Assembly (NCBI GenBank): GCA_019914995.1
Contig: CM034127.1
Location: 6,572,001-6,636,000, forward strand
DNA length: 64,000 bases
DNA from: Acanthochlamys bracteata
Lineage: Eukaryota > Streptophyta > Magnoliopsida > Pandanales > Velloziaceae
Direction: 5' to 3'
The translations under genes and the position numbers were made by a program. Positions 49,719-61,210 of the stretch are shown here, in pieces; the first letter of the stretch is position 1, and every line of letters starts with the position of its first letter. The notes below the pieces were generated by a model, which saw only the letters and a list, made by a program, of their open reading frames with translations, had not been told where the DNA came from and did no database searches.

Positions 49719-52700
49719 ATGATTAACATATTCGACGTCAGTGCCGGCATGCCAGGCACCAAGATGCGCACTGACAAGCCTCATAATGATCGTATGTAAT
49801 TTCTCTTTTTTGCCTTTTATTAGCCTCCTTTTCTTTTCTTTAAGGTAGTTCATAAACGGAAATCTAGATCATAATGCTTCTGCTCTGCTTATGGGGTTAT
49901 TGTGCTTAAAATGTTATTTTCTTGAACATCCTCAATTTCTACCTTTTCCTGATGACGGCTTAAGTGGGCAGGTGAATGTCCAGTATCAATAGTATCCATT
50001 TTTATCTGGTGTCTTGTTGCAGTTTCTGACATCAAATGAACAATTATCTACTTCCTGCTAATTGAAGTGCATCTAAAGCCTTCTGCTGGTGCTCCCTGTA
50101 AACCTTGAAGCCTCATTTTTTATTCCATCTCCTTGAACACTGAATCTCAATGTGCAAAGCCTTCTTTGAGGAAAGATATTTCAGGTGTTGAGATGCTTAG
50201 AAGGACATTGTGATACTTGATGTGTTTGAACTAGCACATGTAGTTGAAGCTGTTGCTGTATCCAATGTCATCTATGCCCTTCTAAGATTATCTTATACTT
50301 GCTAGATTCTGAGTATATTTAGCTAAAGCTAAGTTAATATAAATCAAATTCAGGTTCTCCAAACGTCAACCGGCATGAGACTGTGAAGAAACCTTCAGAC
50401 CCGATTTCTCTGATTGAGGATAAAGCAGTAAGAACTTGACTGTGTTAGTTAGTCTTGCTCTTCAAGTTGCCACTATTCTGCATCCTAATTTATTCTTTAT
50501 CATATTCCATTAGGTAGTTAGTGAATTAAAGAAGAGTTCTTCTACACAGAAATCTGGAGGGACACCAATGAAGATGCTTATAGCACAAGAGATGTCAAGG
50601 AAGATGAATTCCAAGCAAAATCCGCCAAATGTTGTAGCAAAATTAATGGGACTTGATGAACTTCCTGCTCAGCAACAAGGGCTCTCTACCCAAAGGAGCT
50701 TGCGAGAGGGATATCCTTGCAATAAAATGATCAAAGTTCATCAAGATTCTAGTCAAATAGATGATAGGTGCTTCAGCAATTATATTGTGAATGAGAATGA
50801 GTATAAAGATGTATATGAAGTCCGGCAGCAACCATCAAGAATAAATCAATGCGAAGATCAATCTCCACAGAAAGGCAGATCTAATGAGAACCAACATGAA
50901 AAGAGAATGGTCCTTGTCAGGCAGAAATTTGTGGAAGCAAAACGTCTCTCCACTGATGTGAAGCATCTTCAGTCGAAGGAATTCCAGGACGCACTCGAGG
51001 TTCTAAGCTCAAACAAAGATTTGTTCTTGAAGTTTCTGGAAGAGCCAAATTCAATATTTTCAAAGCAGTTAAATGAGCTTCATGATCTTCAGTCTTTGCC
51101 CCAAACAAAGCGGATTACTATATTGAGACCATCCAAGACAATTGGTATGAATGATGAAAAGCAGATGAAGAAACAACAGTATGGAGCTGCTATGGAAGTC
51201 TTGGTGAAGGAGACAGACAAGCTTTACAGGTTGTCTAGTTTGGGTAACCTAAAGACCGAACATTTATCCCAGCCAACCAGAATAGTGGTCTTGAAACCTA
51301 GCCCTGGAAAGTGGTCTGATGCAAAGACCGCCTTGGGCTCTCCAATTTCATCACCAAAATTATCAAAAAGTCAAAATATGTACAATGTTCCTGGTTGTCA
51401 TGAAGAGATTTCTACAAGAGAAGTTGCTAGAGAGATTATTCGTCAGATGAGAGAAAGTTTTAGCAGTCACCAGAGGGATGAATCCTCATTATCTTCAGTC
51501 TTTGCAAATGAGTACATTGGAGATGAAAGTTCCTTCAACAGGTCAGAAAAAGAGTATATTGAAGAAGATGGTAACTCCAGTGACTCGGAGATCATGACTC
51601 CCATTTCACGACATTATTGGGACTGTGTTAACAACAGATTTGGAAGTCCTTACTCACATTCATCACTTAGCCGTGCATCACATTCCCCTGAGTCATCAGT
51701 GATCAGGGAAGCCAAAAAGAGGCTTTCTGAGAGGTGGGCATCAGTAGTTTATAATGGAATCAATCAGGAAAAGAAGCAAGTAAGAAGAAGTTCAAGCACA
51801 TTGGGTGAAATGCTTTTAATACCTGAGGTGAAAAAAGAAGAGGAAAGCAGCAGATGGCTTGCTCTCTCTAGCAGCAGGTCATGTGGTGGAAAAGAAGACC
51901 TTAGGACATCAACAGCTTGTTTATCTAGTGATAGGATGAAAGATTCAGTTTTGCAGGATGATAATTTTAGGAACTTGTCCAGATCAAAGTCTGTGCCAGT
52001 CTCCTCTTCAACTTATGAACAACTAGATGTGAATGCCAAAGCTTCCGATACTCTTGGTGATAAACCAATTACTTCCAAGGAGGTTAACAAACCTAATAAT
52101 GGGAAGTCCTCCTCTTTAAAAGGAAAAGTTTCAAGTTTGTTCTTCTCTAGAAACAAAAAAAGGAATAAGGTGAAATCTCTTCCAGACTCTGCTAGCATTG
52201 CTGACAAAATGGAATCGTCAAATGCATCTGCTGACATGAGCCACCATCGCCCACAAGAAATCTATGAAAGTATTCCTGATGATAGACTGAGATATGTTGC
52301 TGATGATATTAATGTTACTGCTGCTTCTTTTCTAGAGCCAACAGACAAGTGCTTAAGAACAGCGGTTTCCTCATTACGGGTATTTCATTGTTACTTTCTC
52401 TTTTCAAATTTATATGATTCCCGTTTAAAAATGTTATAAAGTAATTTCCAAGTATAAGGCCTGGTTTGTTTACTTTTTTTGGGCAATGTTCTTGTTTATT
52501 ATCTTTCAGGCAGTGTAGATATGAAAGTTTTAAGGAGTTTTCTGTTTGTGCTAAATGGATTAAGCAGCTCTGTTCTCTTTTTCAATAGTTGATACTTTTC
52601 AGAATTACTCTGTAGGATTCTTGTAGTACTATAATGGTGTGCCTTTCAGCATCAATGAGTACTATACTATGTTTGAACTTACTGTAGTTTGCATGTAGTT

Positions 52701-53635
52701 GACTAATATCGAAACACTCATTGGAATTTGACAGGAAGCTCTTGCGTTAGAGAAAGATGTTTTACCCCATTCTTCAACTGAAACCCAGGATCAGCCTAGT
52801 CCCATTTCAGTTCTGGAAGCACCTTTTGCAGATGAATCCAGCTGCTGCAAACCACAATCATCACAAAGCATTTGTTCATCACATCCACGTAAGTCTTTTT
52901 GCTTTTCGTGTCCTGGTTAGTTGGGTGACCTGTCTAACAGTAATTCCATTCACACCTACAGAAGCTCTATCTAGATCTGCACCAATTGAATCTCTTGCTC
53001 GCACTTTGTCGTGGGATGATTGCCCATGGGAAGCATCATCAGGGAAAAACTTGAGATTCCCCAAACTTATTCCCCAGGGAGATTATGAACAGGAAGAAGA
53101 AATGTCATTGCTTCTTGCAAAGTTGTTTTCACTTGCTGGGTTTGGCAATGAGGATTGGAGCATAGTGTACTCAAAATGGCACTGCCCAGATTGCCCGCTG
53201 GATCCCATGTTAGTAGATGCATTTCTAGATCGTAAAGTCGAAGAGGCCAAGAGTATAAAAAGGAGGTCTAATCAGCGGCTCCTTTTTGACTGTGTTAACG
53301 CAGCACTTCTAAACATCGCTCGAGCTCACTTTCTCCTAACAATCCCATTCACCAGGGAATACAGAGGCATCAGGAAAGCCACTCCATTTGATGGGCCAGT
53401 GGTTGTTGAAGTGTGTAGAATTGTGAGTAATTTGCTTGCCAATAATTTGTCAACTGGTGATTGCGAGAACTGTAGCTTACTGGTTGATCTGCTGGTAAGA
53501 AAAGATATAGGTACAAGGGGATGGGATGAATCTATTTGGTGGGAGATGTATGAGATGAGCATGGAGATTGGAGAGCAGGTGTTGGATGAGTTGTTTGTTG
53601 ATGCATTGGAGAACCTTAGTGGGACGTTTTTGTGA
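49719..53635 (+). CDS. TRM/LONGIFOLIA-like protein with DUF3741 motif and DUF4378 (5 coding exons, intact)
   Basis: Members of the TON1-recruiting-motif (TRM) family bind microtubules and recruit TON1/PP2A complexes that set cortical arrays and organ elongation; this role is by family only. Exons: 49719-49791, 50354-50427, 50514-52379, 52735-52888, 52962-53635. All are GT-AG with matching phases, 2,841 bp, 946 residues. The N terminus MINIFDVSAGMPGTKM.TDKPH matches the family's conserved start, and an in-frame TGA lies just upstream (49713-49715). VVAKLMGLDELP (residues 89-100) is the DUF3741-type VARLMGL motif. A long Ser/Lys-rich disordered middle follows. DUF4378 runs from about residue 765 to the end (EMSLLLAKLFSLAGFGNEDW, VEVCRIVSNLL, WWEMYEMSMEIGEQVLDELF). 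Exon 3 holds two thirds of the protein. The exact TRM subgroup could not be assigned. Confidence 0.93.
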
Positions 53636-55202
53636 AGTTTCAATTTATTGCACCTTTAATTGTTATCATTTCCAGAAAGTGGCCCCTTCTTAGGCAGTGT
53701 TTTTTTTTTTTGAAGATAATGGCGGTGGCTATTACAGCTTTTGGCACAGATTCATTGAAGAGGCAATCTATTCATATGTATTGTTTGATTTTGGTTTTGC
53801 TCATAGTTTGAAGCGGTCCAAATGCTTTGTGTATATAAATTAGTAATCTTGTCTTGCTTGGTTTTCTTCCACATTGCGTGTCAATCTTTGTCTTTTTGTT
53901 TGTTTGGATGTATTGGCAATGTGGAAAATAACAAGTGTGTAACGAACAATATTGATTTCAACTGGGTTCAATATGATTCTGTTGAAGTTTGTGGCTGGTG
54001 AGTAGTGCTCAATAACTTGTGAAACATAAGGCTTCACTTGCTAGGAAGTGTTGATGTGTAAAAATATCATATAAACATTAGTTGATGGTGATAAAAGTTG
54101 AAGAATCTTGGTGATAAGCTAAACCGAGTTGATGATGATAGTTGTAGCAAATTAACTGTGATCGGGACCATATAAAGCCCATAACAATAACAGCAAAGAA
54201 AGAAAGGGACAGATTTTGGAGCGTTTGGCGCACCAAATCTTGTGATGGCATTTAATGAATACGATGATGAATGATCTAGGTATCAATGCAGTCATACTAA
54301 CTGAAAAGTTGCATAGAAATCACGAATTACTTTATTACTGTCGAGTTATTGAAGCTTATTAACCCGAGAACCAGGCAAAAAGCTGTTTCACAGAGTTAGT
54401 AAGACAAAGTAGCCAACAGTTTGTTCTGCTGATCTCTTTCTGAATCCATTGATCTGTTAAAAAACTGAAGCAAAATTCTATCTTGGAGAAATTCTTACCT
54501 ACTGTTTTTACTATTAGTGAAAGCGTCGTGTACTTGTTTCATGAATTGATTTTGCAAGTTGCTCAGCCTGAAGTGGTTTTCATCATCATCAGAAGTTAGA
54601 TTCAGCGTGGCACATTTTGTTTCTTCAGTTGAACTTTGTGCCAACTCAATTAACTGCTCTGCGTCTCACACTCTCATATCTGCTGTCCTACTTTTACTGC
54701 CTTACACTGTTTAGCCGTTTGCTTGATGTTGAAGTACATACTATTTTCTTAATTTAGTAGGATAAAGAAGCGGGATACTGAGGGAGACGCATACTGTTGA
54801 ATAACTATGTTATATCAACTGAAAGCATTCATTGAAAACTTTGAGAGAGTAAAAGCAGAGCAAACTCATTCATAATCTGCAACAGAAATGCAAGCTATCC
54901 CTGTGGCCCTGTGGTCCACTTCCAAGTTACGGACAACCCAAGGCTAGCTTCTAGCTCTTGCTGCAAACAACAAAATCTTCCACAACTAGTTCCCTGCAGT
55001 ATCGGAATAAACAAACAACAGTCACAAGGGTATATATGTATCTATAGCAGAACCATTCTATGAATTAAGGGTGAGAAATCAAAACATTTGAATACAAAGC
55101 TATCTATCCAGTTTTACAGGTAAAGATTAATGTGTTGCAAAATTTATCCAGAGCAGGGAGAACTGTCCTTGTCCTTGTGTAATAAAGCTATTATGTGCTT
55201 TC
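53636..55202. other. Downstream flank of the TRM-like gene and spacer before the copia element
   Basis: The first 200-250 bp should be 3' UTR of the TRM-like gene, with a T-run at 53699-53711. No other gene is firmly supported. On the minus strand, 54915-54988 follows a good splice-acceptor-like tract and could be a small terminal exon of a gene broken by the copia insertion; this is reported as a finding only. Confidence 0.4.
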
Positions 55203-55932
55203 TGTTGGATTTTTCCTCTTTTGTGGAGGTAGCTTAAAATTCATATAGTTAAAACCCATATGAAGAGATAAGGATATTTTTGTCTTTTTCTTCTTAAAAT
55301 GAATTAGGATTTGTAAACCCTATGCTACAGCCACCGTTAAGAACAAGAAAAAAAAAAAAAAGAGAAAATAGGAGAAGTTATTGTCTTGCTGTCCAGTTTG
55401 ATCAAACGTCGGATGAACGTCAATTTGACGTCCGATTGAGCTGAAATTTGGTCAGCATGTTCCCGGCGGATAGTTCTTCAATCTGAACGGTGAAGATCGT
55501 ATTCGGAGTTCTCTACGTGCAGATCCGTACGTATTTGTGAAGCCACCGATTTGAGTGCTAACTATGAATTAGTTAATATAATAAATCTCTCAAATTCTCT
55601 TTTACGGTTTGCCAAGATTGTTGAATCTTGAGATATATGGTTGTATGCCTCTATTTTTAGCTAGAGAGAACTTGTGTATTTCATTATTGTGATAGTAGGG
55701 GTTTGTTGGTTGCCGTAGTTTTTACTCCTTATGTTGAGGAGGTTTTCCACGTAAATTGTTTGTGTTTATGTGCTTGCGATTGTGGTGATTTTTGTGCATT
55801 GAGTATTTGTCGAAAGTATTGCTCTATTTGGTGGTTTCCTATTAGGTTAACACAAAAGAGGGATAAGTTTTATTTCCGCTGCTTGCTCTACATATTGTGT
55901 TGAATATTGGTAGAGACGGTTTTATCCCATCA
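55203..55932 (+). repeat. 5' LTR of the copia element
   Basis: 730 bp, from TGTTGGATTTTTCC to TTTTATCCCATCA. It carries about 30 bp absent from the 3' LTR, around 55557-55595, including the small inverted repeat TAACTA-TGAAT-TAGTTA. It also has a longer A-run near 55348. Confidence 0.93.
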
Positions 55933-55934
55933 AG

Positions 55935-55951
55935 TGGTACCAGAGCCTAGG
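55935..55951 (+). promoter_or_regulatory. Primer-binding site (tRNA-Met type) of the copia element
   Basis: TGGTACCAGAGCCTAGG starts two bases after the 5' LTR. It matches the plant initiator-Met PBS (TGGTATCAGAGC) with C for T at one position. Confidence 0.88.
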
Positions 55952-55976
55952 TTTTACTTTGTGCCTTGTGGTGAAC

Positions 55977-58900
55977 ATGGAAGCTAATACAAGTAGAATG
56001 ATTAATTTGAATAGTTCAAATTACCATATGTGGAAAGGAAAGATGGAGGATTTGTTATATGCGAAAGATTATTATCTACCAGTATTTAGTGAAAAAAAGC
56101 CTGCCAGTAAAACTGATGCTGAATGGAACTTAGCTCATCGGCAAGTGTGTGGTTTCATTAGACAGTGGGTATATGATAATATTTTGAACCATGTTAGTAA
56201 TGAGAAAAATGCAAGCACTTTGTGGAACAAGCTTGAGCAATTGTATGCTAGAAAAATTGGGAATAATAAACTGTTCTTGATTAAGCAGATGATGAATCTG
56301 AAATATCAGGATGGAACTCCTATGACAGGTCATTTGAATGCATTTCAAGGTATTATTAATCAGTTGGCTGGTATGAATATTAAGTTTGATGATCAAGTGC
56401 AGGGTTTATGGCTTCTTGGTATATTGCCGGACTCGTGGGAGACGTTTAGGACGTCTTTGTCCAACTCAGCCCCAGATGGTGTCATCACTATGGATTTGAC
56501 CAAGAGTAGTGTTTCTGAATAAGGATATGAGAAGAAAGTAACAGAGTTTCTCTTTGCAGTCGGAGGTTTTGGTTACAGAAGAAAGGGAGAGGAGTAAGAG
56601 TAGAGGTCCGAAGAACAGAGACAAAAGTAAAAGCAAGTCTAACAAATTTGCTGATGTTGAGTGTCATTACTGTGGTATAAATGGGCATATAAAGAAATAC
56701 TATCATAAGTTGAAAAGGGACAACAAAAATGACAAGAGTAAGAAAACGAAAAAGGTTGATGGTAATGAGGTTGATAAAGTTGCTACTGTCACAGATGACT
56801 TCCTTATTTTGTATGATGCAAAGTCAATTTTGCTTCTCATGAGACCAGTTGGATGATTGACAGTGGTGCCTCCATTCATGCTACATCTCGGAAGGATTAC
56901 TTTGCATCTTACACATCTGGTGATTTTGGAAGTGTTAGGATGGGTAACGATGGTTTAACTAAAGCTATTGACGTAGGAGATGTGTGCTTGGAGACGAATA
57001 ATGGTACCGTTCTGACTTTGAAAAATATTAAGCATATTCCTGACCTTCGTTTGAATTTGATCTCTACAGGCAAACTTGATGATGAGGAATTTTGTAACAC
57101 CTTTAGTGATGATCAGTGGAAACTGACTAAAGACTCTATGGTTATGGCTAGAGGCAGAAAGTGTTCGTCACTTTATTTGATTCAAGGAAAGATATCCGAC
57201 TCTATTATCAATGCAGTTGATAGTGATGTTACAATTGAGCTTTGGCACAACAGACTTGGTCACACGAGCGAGAAGGGTTTGCAAATTTTGGCTAAAAAGA
57301 ATCTCCTTTTCGGAATGAAGAATGCACCATTGAGGAAGTGTGAGCATTGCTTGGCAGGAAAGCAAACTAGAGTTGCCTTTAAGACCTCCGCTCCTTCAAG
57401 AAAGCCAGGTATACTTGATTTAGTATATTCTGATGTTTGTGGCCCTCTGAAAACAAAAACACTTTGTGGTTCTTCTTATTTTGTGACTTTTATTGATGAT
57501 CATTCAAAGAAGACATGGGTCTATACCTTGAAAACGAAAGACCAAGTGTTGGATGTCTTTAAATAATTTCATGCTTTAGTTGAAAGACAAACTGGTTTGA
57601 AATTGAAATGTATTAGAACTGATAATGGGGGTGAGTATTCTGGACCTTTTGATGGGCATTAGACATCAAAAGACACCTCCTAAGACTCCTCAGTTGAATG
57701 GTTTAGCTAAGAGAATGAACAGAACACTAGTTGAAAGGGTGAAATGTTTACTTTCACAAGCACAGTTATCAAATTCTTTTTGGGGTGAGACTTTGAGTAC
57801 AGTTGTGCATGTTCTAAATCTCACAGCATGTGTTTCTTTAGATTTTAATATTCCAGATAAAATTTGGTTAGGCAAGGATGTCTCTTATGATCACTTGCGC
57901 GTCTTTAGATGTTTGGCTTTTGTGCATATTCCTAAAGATGAAAGGTCTAAGCTTGATGCAAAGACAAGACAGTGTGTGTTCCTCGGTTATGGACATGATG
58001 AGTTGGGTTACAGATTTTATGATCCTATACAGAAGAAACTTGTCAGAAGCCGAGATGCTGTGTTTATAGAGAACAAAACCATACGTGACATCAAGAAAAC
58101 AGATATAGCAGTTCCTCGATGTACTGATGGTTTAGTTGACTTAAATCCAATTCCTCCAACACATGTGTCAGCACAGATTGGAGAAGAAGTTCAGGAGAAC
58201 CAGCATGATATAGGTGATATTGGTATGCCTACACAGATTGATGTGAGTGATGTTATTCACGAGCAGTCACCAGTGTCACATGTCTTAGTAGAGGTACCAC
58301 CAGAGATTCCACTCAGGAGGTCTAGTAGAGACCGACAACCTTTCAATCGGTATTATGTTGATGAGTATGTCTTACTGACTGATGGGGGAAAGCTCGAATG
58401 TTATGCAGAGGCCATGGAAGATGAATATAAGAAAGGGTGGTTTGAGGCTATGCAAGATGAGATGAAGTCGTTATATGAGAATAACACTTTTGAGCTAGTG
58501 AAGTTACCTAAGGAAAAAAGAGCTTTGGAGAATAGGTGGATGTACAGAGTGAAGCAAGAAGAACACTCTTTCCAACCACGTTACAAAGCTAGACTGGTTG
58601 TCAAGAGATTCAGGCAAAAGAAAGGTATTGATTTCGATGAAATCTTTTCTCCCATTGTTAAGATGTCATCTATACATGTGGTTTTGGGTTTAACAGCTAG
58701 TCTTGACTTGGAGATTGAGCAGATGGACGTCAAGACTGCTTTTCTACATGGTGATTTAGATAAAAAAATTTACATGAAGCAACCAGAGGGTTTCGAAGTA
58801 AAAGAAAAAGAGGATTATGTGTGCAAGTTGAACAAAAGTCTTTATGGACTGAAACAGACACCGAGACAGTGGTATAAGAAGTTTGAGTCTGTTATGGGGG

Positions 58901-59940
58901 AGCAAGGCTACCGGAAAACAACTTCTGATCACTGTATTTTTGTTCAGAGATTTCCTGATGATGATTCTATTATATTGTTGCTTTATGTTGATGACATATT
59001 GATTGTTGGTAGGAATGATTCTAGAATTGACAGATTGAAGAAGCAATTGAGTAAATTCTTTGCTATGAAGGATTTAGGACCAAAGCAAATTCTTGGTATT
59101 CACAGAGTAGCCAAGAAGTTATATATGTCACAGAAGCAATATATTGATAAGGTGCTTGAAAGATTTAATATGGATCAGGCTAAAGTGGTTAGCTCTCCTC
59201 TTGCTACTCACTTTAAGTTAAGCACCGAGCAGTGCCCTTCTATAGATCAGGAGAAGGAAGACATAGAAAGAGTTCCATATGCTTCAGCAGTAGAAAGTTT
59301 GATGTATTCAATGGTGTGCACGAGACCAGACATTGTTTACCTAATTGGTGTTGTTAGCCGCTTTATGTTAAATCTAGGAAAGGAGCATTGGGATACAGTG
59401 AAGTGGATTATGAGATATCTACGAGGTACTACTGATTTGAGACTCACCTTTGGAGGTGGAAAACCAGTGCTTGTGGGCTATACGGATTCAGATATGGCGG
59501 GAGATGTTGATTCCCGAAAGTCTACTTCAGGTTATTTGATTACATTTTTAGGTGGAGCTGTATCTTGGCAATCGAGACTATAGAAATGTGTTGCACTTTC
59601 TACGACTGAGGCAGAGTATATTGCAGCAACTGAAGCTGGTAAGGAGTTATTGTGGTTGAAGAAGTTTATTCAGGAGCTCGATTTCAAGCAACAACGTTAT
59701 GTGCTACTTTGTGATAATCAAAGTGCAATTCACCTTGGTAAGAATTCTACTTTTCATGCAAGATCAAAGCACATTGATGTGAGGTATTATTGGTTAAGAG
59801 ATGCTCTCAATGACAACTTGTTTGAACTTGAGAAGATTCACACCGATCTCAATGGCTCTGATATATTGACGAAGACACTACCAAGAGAAAAGCTTGAAAT
59901 TTACCGTTTGATTGCCGAGATGGCGATTCCTTCCACATAG
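55977..59940 (+). pseudogene. copia gag-pol polyprotein, broken by stops and frameshifts
   Basis: Gag (UBN2 type: SSNYHMWKGKMEDLL; LWNKLEQLYARK) runs from ATG 55977. Then come a zinc knuckle CHYCGINGHIKKYY, protease (WMIDSGASIHAT), the integrase zinc-binding part (LWHNRLGHTS; CEHCLAGKQ), integrase core (FVTFIDDHSK; DNGGEY), reverse transcriptase (MDVKTAFLHGDL; LLYVDDILIV) and RNase H (GYTDSDMAGD; STTEAEYIA; TDLNGSDILTK). Breaks: a shift into TAA at 56520-56522; TAA 56539-56541; a shift near 56815-56830; TAA 57564-57566; deletion and shift near 57650; TAG 59581-59583. Key residues are also lost: the last Cys of the knuckle is Tyr (56701-56703), and the third acid of the integrase triad is Lys (57709-57711). 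Confidence 0.92.
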
Positions 59941-59942
59941 TC

Positions 59943-59957
59943 GGAAAGGAAAAGATT
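59943..59957 (+). promoter_or_regulatory. Polypurine tract of the copia element
   Basis: GGAAAGGAAAAGATT directly precedes the TG of the 3' LTR. It is the usual primer site for plus-strand DNA synthesis. Confidence 0.8.
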
Positions 59958-60657
59958 TGTTAGGTTTTTCCTCTTTTGTGGAGATGGCCCAAAATCCATA
60001 TGGTTAAAACCCATATGAAGAGGTAAGGATATTTTTGTCTTTTTCTTCTTAAAATGAACTTTTAGGGTTTGTAAACCCTATGCTGCAGCCACCACCAAGA
60101 ATAAGAAAAAAAAAGGAGAAAATAGGAGAAGTTATTGTCTTGCTGTCCAGTTTGATCAAACGCCGGATGAACGATTTAACGTCCGATTGAGCTGAAATTT
60201 GGTCAGCGTGTTCCCGGCGGATAGTTCTTCAATCTGAACGGTGAAAATCGTATTCAGAGTTCTCTACGTGCAGATTCGTACGTATTTGTGAAGCCACCGA
60301 TTTGGGTGAGATCTCTCCAATTCTTTTACGGTTTGTCAAGATTGTTGAATCTTGAGATATATGGTTGTATGCCTCTAGTTTTAGCTAGAGAGAACTTGTG
60401 TATTCCCATTATTGTGATAGTGGAGGTTTGTTGGTTGTCGTGGTTTTTACTCCTTATATTGAGGAGATTTTTTACGTAAATTGCTTGTGTTTATGTGCTT
60501 GCGATTGTGGTGATTTTTTTGCATTAAGTATTTGCCGAAAGTATTGCTCTATTTGATGGTTTCCTATTAGGTTCATATAAGAGAGGGATAAGTTTTATTT
60601 CTGCTGCTTGCTCTACATATTGTGTTGAATATTTGTAGAGACGGTTTTATCTCATCA
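59958..60657 (+). repeat. 3' LTR of the copia element
   Basis: 700 bp, from TGTTAGGTTTTTCC to TTTTATCTCATCA. It is collinear with the 5' LTR apart from the roughly 30-bp segment missing here, a few short indels and scattered substitutions. Confidence 0.93.
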
Positions 60658-60954
60658 CTTTCAACATTGGTTTTGTTTGTCACATATGTGAGTGGGAAAC
60701 GAGAGATGCTCTTGGTACATCCTTACAGAAGCAGCACATGTGCTTGTGCTTTTGGAGGATCAAATAAAATGTCATTCTTGGTGAATGATAAGATTCTGGG
60801 AATCACAGTGCAACAGAGCAGAAAAAAATGAAAGACAAGCAGGTAAATAAAAAAATCAATTGACTTAATTCTTCCATGTCGTTCCCTTTAGAACCACTAC
60901 GCTAATATAGCTAATACAAAAAGGATAAAATCAATAGAATATCTTGCAAGCATG
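60658..60954. other. Spacer to the right of the copia element
   Basis: An open + frame crosses from the 3' LTR into this stretch up to about 60831 (SGKREMLLVHPYRSSTCACA), with no recognised family. This DNA was joined to 55202 before the copia insertion, so it may be part of whatever sequence the copia element interrupted. Confidence 0.4.
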
Positions 60955-61210
60955 TATGGCTTGTCCGGATGGGAGATGAGTGGCGGCAGTGGCTCAAAAA
61001 GGAGTGTTCTATTTAAAGTCTCGTCTGCTTGAGGCATTCAGCAGTGCAGCTTAGCTAGGAGTTGATCGAGGACAATATTTTGGGTTTCGTTTGGGAAGTA
61101 CGCCTGTTTTTGCCCTAGTTATCATTGGAGCTTAAGTGAAATCTAAATTGTCATGTCTGGATGTAGTTGTGTTATTGCTCCTTCCTTCTGTTTGATTAGC
61201 AATCGTAACA
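60955..61210 (-). repeat. Probable 3' LTR remnant of the decayed gypsy element
   Basis: On the minus strand a purine-rich tract (AAGAGGGAGGGA) is followed by TGTTACGATTGC at 61210. This has the layout of a polypurine tract and LTR start. TTTAAATAGAACACTCC at about 61000-61016 could be the LTR promoter. The far end is not clear and no 5' partner lies in the window. Confidence 0.5.

Larger units (their letters stand above)
55203..60657 (+). mobile_element. Structurally complete Ty1/copia retrotransposon with perfect 5-bp target duplication
   Basis: The element is 5,455 bp: 5' LTR 55203-55932, PBS 55935-55951, gag-pol 55977-59940, polypurine tract 59943-59957, 3' LTR 59958-60657. CTTTC stands on both sides (55198-55202 and 60658-60662), a perfect target duplication, so the whole unit inserted in one event. 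Integrase precedes reverse transcriptase, which defines copia. Gag and RT wording resembles the Tork/TNT1-like branch, but the lineage is a guess. The polyprotein is broken at six or more places, so it cannot move by itself. Confidence 0.96.

Noticed and set aside
60622..60831. 69-codon + frame across the copia 3' LTR edge
   Set aside because: It starts inside the LTR and reads into flanking DNA. No family is recognised, so it is mentioned only in the spacer entry.
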